The position numbers and the translations under genes were made by a program. The notes below the pieces were generated by a model. That model saw nothing but the letters and a program-made list of their open reading frames with translations, made no database searches and was not told where the DNA came from. Source: JAPLKX01 sp035530195 (GTDB taxonomy: Bacteria > Hydrogenedentota > Hydrogenedentia > Hydrogenedentales > SLHB01). Taken from it: a stretch of 35,122 nucleotides of DNA. The DNA is taken from contig DATKVG010000125.1 in assembly GCA_035530195.1 (NCBI GenBank), forward strand, positions 1-35,122, in the 5' to 3' direction. Of the stretch, positions 16,053 through 24,939 are shown in pieces (position 1 is the stretch's first letter; every line of letters begins with the position of its first letter).

Positions 16053-19000
16053 TTATTCGCGCCGGCCTCGCACTGCCTGGCCCCCCATCAGGCAGGCTAC
16101 CGCGACGGCCAGTGGGATAAGATCGATCCGGGCTTGGCTGGCCAGCTTGTCCGCGTTGAAGCAGGCGAAAGGCGGTTCCTCTTCGCCTTCACCCTCACCT
16201 TCACCCTCTTCGCCTTCGCCCTCGCCTTCCACGGGCTCCAGCACAAACGGCGCAATGAGGGACAGGGACGTCAGCCGCGCGTTGATCTGCGTGCCGTCAA
16301 CGGCAAGGCCGGTCACGTTATCCGTGGCCCATCCATCGCCGGCGGGGCTGACAAACAAGCCCGTTGACGAGTCGCTGAGGATCTCTGTGGGATGCGCGTA
16401 CAGGGCCGTTGATGCGCCCGGAGCGGACGGCAGGCTGATGGTGATGTCTACGGGGTAGACGGCCAGGACTTCATCGGAAAGTTCCTCGTAGTTGAACTCG
16501 TCGAACGTTGTCAGCACGCTCACCTCGGTGTACATGCCGGCTTCGGGCAGGACGTAGCCTTCGGGCGCGGCGGCCGCCATCAGGTCCATGTTCTCGCCCA
16601 GCAGCGTGTACAGGTCAACCGCGGTGGACACGATGATGACGCCGGTCTCGCCCTCATCCAGCACGTCGCCCGGCACCGATACGGCCACTCCGGCCTCGGG
16701 CGCCTCCCAGGTCAACACCTCGGTGCGCACGTGACCCGTAACGGTCTCGGCTTCGACACGACGCACGGCGGTTACCCGGGTGGAACGCATTTCGTGCACG
16801 TAGGCCTGGTTCAGCCACAGGTCGCCGTCTTCGAGCAGATCGAACGGATTGTCCGGGATTCCGTTGGCGTCCAGGTCGGAATTGAGCGGCGGAGCTGCAA
16901 GCGTGAAGGCGATTTCACTCGAGACTTCTGAATCATCGGCCAAGAGGGCCGTGATCGAGAATTCGTGGGCGCCCCACGCCAGCGAGTCCATGTTCATCCA
17001 ACTGACAAACCGGTACGGCGGCTCCTCGATGGTCAACTCCTCCCCGTTGTCTTCGTACGTAACGGATTGCGTCCCTTCGGGCACGGTCACGGTGAAGACA
17101 AGCGGAATCGGCCCTGCCGAGGAACTAACGTAGACGGTTGCGCCGTCGGCGAACGAGTCGAAGTAGAACGCGCCGCCCTCTCCCTCACCCTCGCCCTCAC
17201 CCTCGCCCTCACCCTCACCCTCGCCTTCGCCTTCGCCCTCTCCCTCGCCTTCGCCCTCTCCCTCGCCCTCTCCCTCGCCTTCACCAGCTTCCTCAACGTG
17301 CACCAACCGCGTAACGGTCAAAGCGGGGTTACCTGCGGTATCGCTGACGTCATAGGCGATCGTATAGTCGCCGAGCGTGTTGACGTCGACGGATCCGGTA
17401 ACGACGATGGCGGCCGTGAGGTTACCGTCGATGTTGTCGGCGGCGGTGGCTCCGGCATCGTCGTACGGGCCGCCCAGCGGGACCGATGCCTCGGCGTCGC
17501 CCACCAGGGTGATGACGGGCGGGGTTGTGTCGAGCACGATGGATGTCTCGCTTGATGCGAAATTGAGCGCATTGTCGCTGTACTCGACGGTGACGAAGTG
17601 CTGGCCATCCGCGCCGGTCAGCGTGTGGGCGTAGTCGCCCGCGGCGTATTCCGTCCACGGCAGCCACGTCGAATTCACGTTGATGCGCATCTGATTCATG
17701 CCGGAGCCGGTGTCTTCGGCCCAGGTGCTGATCAGGATTTCGGGGTTGTTGGTGTAGGCGGCTCCGCCATTGATTGAAACGGACGGGGTTGGCGCCGTCG
17801 TGTCCAGGTACACCGTTTGCGACTCAATGGGTAGGCTTTCATTGCCCGCCAAGTCGCGCAGGATCACGCTCACAGTACGCGGCCCGTCTTCGGCGGCGAA
17901 CGTCCAATCTTTGATTTCAGCGAACGGTTCCCAGTCGGTCCATTCCTTGGTCTCCTCCTGGAACCGCATCTCAGCCACGCCGGATCCGTCGCCGTCGTTG
18001 CCAAACACATGAAGGGCAACCTCCCGGAATTTCGAATACTCGGTGCTGACCGTGTTGATGAACATCGATCCCGTGGGCGTCTGAGCGTCCTGCGTGCTCG
18101 ACACCGTCTCCGACCACTCGCTCTCCATAACCGGGTATCCGGCGCGCGCTTTCACGCGGTAGTAATACATCTCGCCGTCGAGCAGGTCCGTAAATGCGTA
18201 GTCTTCCTCCCCAATCCAACCGCTCGAATCGACAAGCGTGTCAAATCCAGGTTCCGAAGCGCACTCGATATAGAACTCCTGGCCCGGAGAACTCCAATAA
18301 ACCGTGTTTGACGTACCTTGGGTCCACGTCGGTTCGCCGTTAATCGACGGCTCGCCCACAGCAACATAAAGCTCGAAAGTCCGGCCGCGTGTCTGCGTGG
18401 CCGGCGCGGCCGCCGAATCCGTCACCTGCAACAGAAATTCAAACGTCCCGGCATGGCGCGGCGTACCACTGAGCTCGCCGTTCGCCGACAGCGTCAGCCC
18501 CATCTGTTCCAGATTCATCTGAGGATTGAAGATAGTCGAAAAGGCTGCCGGCTGCGCAAGATCCGAGTAAGGACCGCTAATCCACTCCATAGTATCGTAA
18601 TCGTACAAGCAGTTCGAGTAGCTGCCGGATGTGGCAAGCAGGCAATTGCGTAAAATCCGGCCGTCACAGTAGAGGACCACTTCGAATTCAATGGGTTCAA
18701 CGGGATAGTCGCTCGTGCCTTTCCAGCGGAACGCGACATAATCCGGCCCCACCGAGTAGAAAATGCCGTCGTCGGGGCCGCTGTACGTCGTGTCCTGGGA
18801 ATACGCGACGACAAACGAGTTCTTGTTGCGCAAATAGCCCTGCTCGTTAACCGCCAACGTCGAAACGGACCGGCCAAACAGCAGGACCGGCCACGGCAAA
18901 TCAACCTGAATGTCGACGCGGTCGCCGCCGCCCACCCACTGGAATTCATCGAGCATTTCGGACACATAGAGCTTGTGCGGCTCCTCGCCCCAACTGTAGG

Positions 19001-22000
19001 GCGATGTCCCGCCCTGGGCTTCCAGCGTTGCCGAGAAATACCTGCCAAGCATGGCGTCCGGCAGCAGCGATTCGGTCACAATCTCGAGCGGCACAATGCC
19101 AGGATCAACATAAATCGAGTGGTGTGAAATGATCGACCAGTTGCCGTTTTCGTCCTGTTCGCGCACCTCGAGCGTGTGCAGGCCGGTAACCAGATCGAAG
19201 TCGGGCGTCCAGCTTGTGCCGCCCGGATCAAACCACGCGCTGCCGTCGATGCTGCACAAAAACGTGCCCGTCCCGCCTCCGCCGGACGTCCAGGTCCACG
19301 TCGGCCGCACGGAACTCGAGGCAACCGGCACCTCTTCGCTGAACACCGGCGCGTCCGGGCCCGTCACGTCAACCTCAACCGTACAATATGCCGATTCCGA
19401 CCAGTTGCCGGCCTCATCGCGCGACTGGACATAGAGGGTATGTTCGCCGCCGCTGATGTCCGCCCACTGGGGCGCTTTCCCATATGCCCGAAGAGCGCTG
19501 GGAAAACCTTGGGCTCTGTAGGCCAAGGTTAAAGGTGGGCCATCGTTTAGTGCCCAGCGCCCCACGAGACCCTCCGCCGCAGCAAGCGGCACGTACATGT
19601 GGCTGCGCACGTCCAAATCCGGCAAGGCGTAGTCCCATAAGCGCAACTCACGGATCCCGCCGTTCCACCACTCGGCTCGATCCCCAAACTCATCAACAGT
19701 AAGACCGACGTAGATCGTCTCGAACTTCGTGCCCGTTCCCGAAAACGGCCCCTCAGCAACCATCTGGCCATTGACAAGCAAGCGGGCCGTCCCCGAGCCG
19801 GCGTCGAACGTCGCGGCCAAATGCGACCACTGATCCTCGGGCAACACGCAGGCCGGCGGAGCCGAAACGAGGTTGTCCTCCCAGTCTTTCAAGAACGGGA
19901 CACCGTCATTGATTCCCATCTGATAAATATAATCGATGTAATCTCCCGGGTCTTTGTCAAACACCCGATTCCGGGGTGTTACGACCGTCTGCAGCCCCGC
20001 CACGGTGTCCGGCAGAACCCACGCTTCAATCGTGTGCCCGTTATCCAACCAGATGATGCCATAGTCATCATCAAGTGCCGTATCGGTCCCGTTGAATGCC
20101 GCGTAGCCCGGCGCATCAAATGATAGAACCGTGTCCGTTGTTACCGTAGCTCCAACCGACAGATCGTCATCATCAATTTTGTAACGGAACGTCGACAGGA
20201 CGCCCTTACCCCCGCCAAGGCTCCAGCTCCACTCAACGCTGGTCGCAGGGTCGGGGGTGCAGGCCAAGTTCGGCGCGGGTGGCGGCGTCAGGTCCACTTC
20301 AACCGTATACCAGCCTGCGTCGGACCAGTTGCCGGCATCATCCCGTTCCTGGACATAAAGCGTGTGATCGCCTTCGGGCAGGTCGAGCGGCCACCCAATC
20401 CCATGCCGCCAAGTGGGCGTCAACTCACCCGGATCGAGTGTCAGGTCGTATTCATTGGGACTTAGGTCGTTTCCGACGAGCCCGTCCCCTTCGTCCAGTG
20501 GCCAATACGTGACAAGGTTGGGCTCATCGCCGGTGATCCCGCCGTACATCGCGTCGCGGATCTCCTGCCGCGTCCTCGTGATGTGCCATATCCGAAGGTC
20601 GGCCAAGCCGCCTTGCCAATGTACGGTCTTATTGAAGTCCGTACCAATGTAGCTGGTCCAGGAAAGTGAGCCATAACCATTTACGGAACCGGCGCCCACT
20701 TCTTCGCCGTTCAGGTAGAGTCGGGCCCACCACGGAGACGCGGCGCTGTCGAATGTGAGGGCCACGTGGCTCCATTTGTTCACTTGGATGTCGGCGCCAT
20801 CGCTGACAATGTACCACCCCCCCGTGGTGCCGAACGCCAGTTCTCCATCTATGACGGCCAGACGTGTGTCGCCCCAGTTTAAGTACATGATTGGGCGGAC
20901 GCCATTAACCGCTTCGGGCAGTATCCAGGCTTCAAGAGTGAAGAAATTGCCGAAGAACTTGAAAGTTGCCTCGGCGTGATACGCGCCATTGAAGTAGAGG
21001 TGCGTCCGCGATGGGAAATGGTTGTCGTCCGTCTCGGTCGCCCCATCCTCAAGGTTGTTGTCGTCGAGTTTAACGCGCCACAGACTGTTGCCCCCGCCCC
21101 CCGTGGTCCAGGTCCACCAGGGCATATTGGTAACGACAGGGCCGGTAACGGTTGGGGCGGCTGGAGCGGTCAGATCGACCGTAATGGTCCAGGTCCCCGA
21201 AGCTGACCAGCGGTCGAGATCGTCCTTTTCCTGGACCTCCAGGGTGTAAGAACCTTCGCCCAGCGCATAGTCGGGCGTGAAACTGGTGTTGGTAGTTTCA
21301 ATCCAACCGTTCTTTGCCGGTCCGGACAGGATGTACTGGAACGTGCCGTTGCCCGGCGCGCCGGCCGAGGTCCAGGTCCAGGTTGGCTGGGTGTTGTTGG
21401 TACTCTCCGGACCGGATACCATCGGCGGCAGCGGCGGCGTAACGGTTATCGTGAAACTGCCCGAGTTGGACCAGCGATCCTGCCCGTCTTCTTCCTGGAC
21501 ATACAGTGTGTAGGAGCCGTCAGCCAATGGGGCAGCCGGCGTAAATGAGGTGTCCGTCGTTTCCGTCCACGCGCCTTCTGCCTCCGCGTCAAGCTGATAG
21601 CGGAAATTGCCGTTGCCCTCGTCGTCGCTTGACTCCCACGTCCACGTCGGTTGAGTGAATGGCGTACTTGCCGGTCCCGTGACTAACGGAGGCGAGGGCG
21701 GCAGCAGATCCGCGTAGACTGTCCACGATCCCGACGCCGACCAGTTCCCCGCCAGGTCGCTTTCCTGCACATACAGCGTCCGCAGCCCGTCGGCGAGATC
21801 GGTTGCCGGCGTGAACGAGGTCGCGGTCGTTTCGGTCCAAGCACCGGTTTCGCTGTCTAACTGATAGCGAAACGTACCGCTGCCGTCCACCGCGTTGGAT
21901 GTCCAAGTCCATTCGGGCCGCGGAATGTAAGACGTTTCAGGCCCCGACACGACCGGCGCCTCCGGCGCGGTCAGGTCCACTATGATGGTCCAACTGCCCG

Positions 22001-23702
22001 CGTCCGACCAGTTGCCCGCAGCGTCCCGCTCCTGCACATAAAGCGTGTGTGAGCCTTCTTCAACTGTCAACGGCGCGTTGGCGTTACGCCAGTCGGGGAC
22101 AAGGCCCCCGTCGTTCAACGTCAAATCACCCACGCCGCCGGCAAGGTCCTGGGCGACCGTCCCCGAGCCCTCGTTCAGTAGCCAGTAGGCGAACAGGTTG
22201 GTCTCGGATCCGGTCAGGGACGCATTCATGTTTGCCGCAATTTCTGCCGCCGACCGCGTGCAATTCCAGAAGCGCACGTCGGCAAGCCCGCCCAGCCAAT
22301 AGTTCGTGACGTAGTTGCCCACATAAAGCGTATCCGTACCGCTGGAGGTATAGCCGGTGGGGTGCCCTTCATGCACTTGGACGCCGTTCACATAAAGCCG
22401 GCCTTTCCACGGATTGGTATTGGAGAACGAATAGGCCACGTGCGTCCAGACGCCGGCACTGATAACGGCGCCCGGCGTAATGATTTCCCAATTGTCTGGG
22501 TCGCTAAAGGAAAGCCGCCCGTCTTTAACGGCAAAAAATGCGGAGGCTGCTTTGAAAATCGGCCGTGTGCCGTCTATCGCATCCGCCAGGATCCAGGCCT
22601 CGATGGTAAAACTCGAAAAGTCGTGGGTGTAGGTCTTGGATGTGTAATAGGAACCGTTAAAGTACAGGTGGGGGGGCGCCGGAACCTGGCACGTCCTGGT
22701 TTCTGTGGCGCCTTCATCGAGATTGTCGTCATCCAGCTTGTAGCGGTACGTGCCGTTCCCGCCCCCACCCGGCACCCAGTACCACGGGGGTGTCGGCGTG
22801 GTCCAGTACTCGGGACCGCTGACCGTCGGGGCCGACGGCTCCGTCGTGTCTACCGTAATTGACCAACTTCCCGACTCTGACCACGTTGTACCGTCGGACT
22901 CCTGGACATACAGCGTGTAGGTGCCTTCGGTCAGCACCGTATCCGGCGTGTAGCTGGTTTCGGTGGTTTCTGTCCAGGCCACTTTAGCGCCTAAAAGCGC
23001 GTATTGGAATGTTGCGTTCCCCTCGCCACCGGACGTCCACGACCAGGTTGGCTGGGTATTGTTAGTTGCCGCGGGCCCGGTGACTACGGGCGGGTACGGC
23101 GGCGCATCTATTTCGATGGTGTGACTGTTAGAACTCGACCAGTTTCCGGCATCGTCGCACTCTTGGACATAAAGCGTGTGTGAGCCGTCGGCTAGCGGGT
23201 CCGCCGGAACAAATTCAATGCTGGTCGTCTCAGTCCATGTCAACTCATCGAACGAGTACCGGAACGTGCCGTTGCCGTCGATTGTAGTCCAAAACCAGGC
23301 TGGGAACCGCGATGACCACGTTTCGGGTCCACCCACTCCCGGGGGGCTTGGCGGGGTAAGGTCAACGGTAATCTGCCAACTTCCCGAACTCGACCACACC
23401 GAGACCTGCCACTCTTGGACAAACAGGGTGTGCAGACCCTCCGACAAATCCTCAGCCGGCGCCCAACTCAGATCGGTTGTTTCGAGCCATGTGCCCGCTT
23501 CGCTGTCTAACTGATAGCGAAACGAGTCGTATTGCGGCAGCGAGGCGGTCCACGTCCACGTCGGCCGCAACTCGTTAGTAACCGTAGGCCCCGTTACCGA
23601 CGGCGTGATCAAAATCGCGTGCGCGGTTCCAGCACTTAAAATCGCCAAAACTACTCCAAAAAGACAAAAAAACTCCCCGAACGCTTTTCCTGAACGCATC
23701 AT
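16053..23702 (-). CDS. Giant secreted protein with Ig-like repeats, nested LamG domains, Gly-Glu linkers and a C-terminal sorting-like tail
   Basis: About 2,549 residues. I start at the ATG at 23702 (GGGGAG five bases upstream), which opens a signal peptide ending GTAHA; the frame is open to 23810. Residues ~30-1535 are ten Ig-like repeats of the pattern GP...PTWTWTS...GTFRYQLD...WTETT...LADGSHTLYVQE.D..GNWS. Repeats 4, 8 and 9 are interrupted by LamG-like domains (~344-537, ~900-1100, ~1199-1412; HLYFNG, FTIEAWI, WTHVAYSF, RLYVNG). Residues ~1537-1785 are a putative Ig domain split by a nidogen-like insert. Fibronectin-like and further Ig-like domains follow, then a DUF5011-type domain (~2063-2137), a (GE)18 linker (2140-2175), a C-terminal region, a second GE linker, and Cys2514 plus a hydrophobic helix and GRRE. 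It is probably a surface glycan-binding or adhesion protein. No catalytic domain is visible. Confidence 0.88.
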   Translation of the reverse strand: MMRSGKAFGEFFCLFGVVLAILSAGTAHAILITPSVTGPTVTNELRPTWTWTASLPQYDSFRYQLDSEAGTWLETTDLSWAPAEDLSEGLHTLFVQEWQVSVWSSSGSWQITVDLTPPSPPGVGGPETWSSRFPAWFWTTIDGNGTFRYSFDELTWTETTSIEFVPADPLADGSHTLYVQECDDAGNWSSSNSHTIEIDAPPYPPVVTGPAATNNTQPTWSWTSGGEGNATFQYALLGAKVAWTETTETSYTPDTVLTEGTYTLYVQESDGTTWSESGSWSITVDTTEPSAPTVSGPEYWTTPTPPWYWVPGGGGNGTYRYKLDDDNLDEGATETRTCQVPAPPHLYFNGSYYTSKTYTHDFSSFTIEAWILADAIDGTRPIFKAASAFFAVKDGRLSFSDPDNWEIITPGAVISAGVWTHVAYSFSNTNPWKGRLYVNGVQVHEGHPTGYTSSGTDTLYVGNYVTNYWLGGLADVRFWNCTRSAAEIAANMNASLTGSETNLFAYWLLNEGSGTVAQDLAGGVGDLTLNDGGLVPDWRNANAPLTVEEGSHTLYVQERDAAGNWSDAGSWTIIVDLTAPEAPVVSGPETSYIPRPEWTWTSNAVDGSGTFRYQLDSETGAWTETTATSFTPATDLADGLRTLYVQESDLAGNWSASGSWTVYADLLPPSPPLVTGPASTPFTQPTWTWESSDDEGNGNFRYQLDAEAEGAWTETTDTSFTPAAPLADGSYTLYVQEEDGQDRWSNSGSFTITVTPPLPPMVSGPESTNNTQPTWTWTSAGAPGNGTFQYILSGPAKNGWIETTNTSFTPDYALGEGSYTLEVQEKDDLDRWSASGTWTITVDLTAPAAPTVTGPVVTNMPWWTWTTGGGGNSLWRVKLDDNNLEDGATETDDNHFPSRTHLYFNGAYHAEATFKFFGNFFTLEAWILPEAVNGVRPIMYLNWGDTRLAVIDGELAFGTTGGWYIVSDGADIQVNKWSHVALTFDSAASPWWARLYLNGEEVGAGSVNGYGSLSWTSYIGTDFNKTVHWQGGLADLRIWHITRTRQEIRDAMYGGITGDEPNLVTYWPLDEGDGLVGNDLSPNEYDLTLDPGELTPTWRHGIGWPLDLPEGDHTLYVQERDDAGNWSDAGWYTVEVDLTPPPAPNLACTPDPATSVEWSWSLGGGKGVLSTFRYKIDDDDLSVGATVTTDTVLSFDAPGYAAFNGTDTALDDDYGIIWLDNGHTIEAWVLPDTVAGLQTVVTPRNRVFDKDPGDYIDYIYQMGINDGVPFLKDWEDNLVSAPPACVLPEDQWSHLAATFDAGSGTARLLVNGQMVAEGPFSGTGTKFETIYVGLTVDEFGDRAEWWNGGIRELRLWDYALPDLDVRSHMYVPLAAAEGLVGRWALNDGPPLTLAYRAQGFPSALRAYGKAPQWADISGGEHTLYVQSRDEAGNWSESAYCTVEVDVTGPDAPVFSEEVPVASSSVRPTWTWTSGGGGTGTFLCSIDGSAWFDPGGTSWTPDFDLVTGLHTLEVREQDENGNWSIISHHSIYVDPGIVPLEIVTESLLPDAMLGRYFSATLEAQGGTSPYSWGEEPHKLYVSEMLDEFQWVGGGDRVDIQVDLPWPVLLFGRSVSTLAVNEQGYLRNKNSFVVAYSQDTTYSGPDDGIFYSVGPDYVAFRWKGTSDYPVEPIEFEVVLYCDGRILRNCLLATSGSYSNCLYDYDTMEWISGPYSDLAQPAAFSTIFNPQMNLEQMGLTLSANGELSGTPRHAGTFEFLLQVTDSAAAPATQTRGRTFELYVAVGEPSINGEPTWTQGTSNTVYWSSPGQEFYIECASEPGFDTLVDSSGWIGEEDYAFTDLLDGEMYYYRVKARAGYPVMESEWSETVSSTQDAQTPTGSMFINTVSTEYSKFREVALHVFGNDGDGSGVAEMRFQEETKEWTDWEPFAEIKDWTFAAEDGPRTVSVILRDLAGNESLPIESQTVYLDTTAPTPSVSINGGAAYTNNPEILISTWAEDTGSGMNQMRINVNSTWLPWTEYAAGDYAHTLTGADGQHFVTVEYSDNALNFASSETSIVLDTTPPVITLVGDAEASVPLGGPYDDAGATAADNIDGNLTAAIVVTGSVDVNTLGDYTIAYDVSDTAGNPALTVTRLVHVEEAGEGEGEGEGEGEGEGEGEGEGEGEGEGEGEGEGEGEGGAFYFDSFADGATVYVSSSAGPIPLVFTVTVPEGTQSVTYEDNGEELTIEEPPYRFVSWMNMDSLAWGAHEFSITALLADDSEVSSEIAFTLAAPPLNSDLDANGIPDNPFDLLEDGDLWLNQAYVHEMRSTRVTAVRRVEAETVTGHVRTEVLTWEAPEAGVAVSVPGDVLDEGETGVIIVSTAVDLYTLLGENMDLMAAAAPEGYVLPEAGMYTEVSVLTTFDEFNYEELSDEVLAVYPVDITISLPSAPGASTALYAHPTEILSDSSTGLFVSPAGDGWATDNVTGLAVDGTQINARLTSLSLIAPFVLEPVEGEGEGEEGEGEGEGEEEPPFACFNADKLASQARIDLIPLAVAVACLMGGQAVRGRRE
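17178..17285 (-). repeat. Gly-Glu hexanucleotide microsatellite
   Basis: This is 108 bases encoding eighteen Gly-Glu dipeptides inside the giant gene. Codons alternate among GGC, GGT or GGA and GAG or GAA, so the DNA is only nearly periodic (six bases). A shorter, interrupted Gly/Glu run lies near 16178-16215, close to the C-terminus. Such tracts are prone to slippage that would change linker length by two residues without a frameshift. Confidence 0.9.
19105..23612 (-). repeat. Ten tandem Ig-like protein repeats, three carrying inserted LamG domains
   Basis: Uninterrupted units are about 82-92 residues. They share the WTWT core strand, FRYQLD, WTETT, HTLYVQE.D and GNWS.SGSWTI.VDLT. In units 4, 8 and 9 the unit departs after GATET or GATVT, runs through a LamG-like domain of about 200 residues, and resumes at EG(S/D/E)HTLYVQ. 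The approximate insert spans are 22080-22690, 20390-21020 and 19470-20130. The DNA copies are diverged, so the array is old rather than freshly duplicated. Confidence 0.85.
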
Positions 23703-23963
23703 TCTATCTCCCCAGTTTGTGTTGCTGGAACACCGTGCGCAACAGATAAAAGCCTCCACCATAGGCTTCGTAACAGAGTTGTGCGCATGCCCCTCCCCCC
23801 CGGGAGGCACACGTTCATCTACAACAAAACAAAAATACTCCCATTACGCTCGATGTGCAACAAGAAGAACAACCACCCATCTACGGCCTTAATCCCTGAA
23901 GCTCCGTATTCGCAAAAGCGGCATTGTCAAGCACGATTCACTGCACGGGAGGTGTGGCGGGGT
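23703..23963. other. Intergenic region upstream of the giant gene
   Basis: No gene is supported here. A CCTCCC...GGGAGG hairpin lies near 23792-23807. A perfect TTGACA (minus strand, 23930-23925) lacks a convincing -10 at 16-18 bases. A TTGCAC/TATTTT pair on the minus strand, near 23830-23860, is a weak alternative promoter for the giant gene. Confidence 0.4.
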
Positions 23964-24743
23964 CTATCTGACGCGGAGGGCGAGGGCGCTGTAGCTGGCG
24001 TCGTTGAGATCCGACGCGGCGTAACACGTGTACCAGGTGTTGCCGCCGTACGTGGCAAAACCCTGCGCACCAAAACAGCGGCCGTTGATCATCAAACCGG
24101 CCGTATCCCGCGCAGCTATGCGCGAGCCCCCTTCAAAAAAACCTTCCCCGCGCACTTCGGCTTTCCCCCGGTTGACGCGCGCCACAAACAACACGCGCTC
24201 ATCGTCCACCTGGCGGACCAGCGCCTCGCCGTACTCGCCCGGAACGCCCCCGGTCCGAAGCAGCAGGTAATGGCCGTCGTAAGAACCCGCCGCCGGCTCG
24301 GCTTCGGCGGTCTCTTGTACGGCGTCCTGTGCGGCCTTTTTTTCTTCTTCAGTCAGCGGGTTGGCAGCCAGTTCCTGCGCCATTTCATCCAGGACCGCGC
24401 TGTTGGCGCCCTCCCAGTATACTTGGCCGCCGGTCAGATCGGCGGCCTGCGCCCCCACCAGCCACTCTTCAATATGCCCCAGGTTCATTGCCGTCCAAAG
24501 GACCACCAGAATCGCCAGCACCACCAGCGCTTTTGGCAGCCAGGCCGTGTGCTCGGGCTCCACCAGGTTGGCGTCCACGGCGAGCGTACCCGCTACTCGT
24601 TGTGCTTTTTGATCGCGCAGGTTGTTGCCGCACGACTTGCAGATGAGCGTGCCTTCGGGGTTCACACTGCTGCAGACAATGCAAAACGCATCCGCATCGA
24701 GCCGGTGCCCCGGAACTTCCGGCTGCGAATGTCCATTACCCAT
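23964..24743 (-). CDS. Zinc-ribbon, single-pass membrane protein
   Basis: A 259-residue protein of unknown function. The N-terminus holds a zinc ribbon with Cys21, Cys24, Cys35 and Cys38 (CIVC...CKSC). A basic stretch and one transmembrane helix follow (about 71-87, ALVVLAILVVLWTAMNL). After an acidic, Ala/Glu-rich linker, the C-terminal ~120 residues form a beta-rich domain (YDGHYLLLRTGG, ERVLFVARV, NTWYTCYAASDLNDASY). Topology suggests a cytosolic ribbon and an external C-terminal domain. I chose the ATG at 24743 because a GGAGGA site lies eight bases before it; the frame extends 14 codons further without support. Zinc-ribbon-plus-helix architectures are common in signalling or secretion proteins, but nothing here assigns a job. 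Confidence 0.75.
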   Translation of the reverse strand: MGNGHSQPEVPGHRLDADAFCIVCSSVNPEGTLICKSCGNNLRDQKAQRVAGTLAVDANLVEPEHTAWLPKALVVLAILVVLWTAMNLGHIEEWLVGAQAADLTGGQVYWEGANSAVLDEMAQELAANPLTEEEKKAAQDAVQETAEAEPAAGSYDGHYLLLRTGGVPGEYGEALVRQVDDERVLFVARVNRGKAEVRGEGFFEGGSRIAARDTAGLMINGRCFGAQGFATYGGNTWYTCYAASDLNDASYSALALRVR

Positions 24744-24895
24744 CCGTCTAATCCTCCTGCCCCATTCTGGCACATCCAAAACCATTTGTCCAGCTTTTTT
24801 GACGCATTTTTGGGCTTAGGCGCCAAGCAAAACCCCCTGCCGTACAGCGGGTTAGGCGAATTCCCCCACTCCGGGCCGCGCGATCATGAGCCCCT

Positions 24896-24939
24896 GAAGG
24901 CCGGCTCATAAGCCGGTGAAGGCCGGCTCATAAGCCGGT
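24896..24939. repeat. 22-base tandem duplication spanning the thiH stop codon
   Basis: Two identical 22-base units (24896-24917 and 24918-24939) are followed by a partial third. Each contains the hairpin CCGGCT-CATA-AGCCGG. The upstream copy, in minus-strand sense, contains the last codons and TGA of thiH; the other is downstream. It may serve as a 3'-end hairpin. It could have arisen by slippage. Confidence 0.8.

Noticed and set aside
17178..17285. CRISPR-like array
   Set aside because: The repeat is a coding hexamer with no spacers; no cas genes are present.
16053..23810. Longer start for the giant gene at 23810
   Set aside because: The extra 36 residues are not signal-like, while the ATG at 23702 has a GGGGAG site and begins a classical signal peptide.
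23781..24911. Plus-strand open frame of 376 codons
   Set aside because: It is antisense to the zinc-ribbon gene, which has a good ribosome site and CxxC pairs.
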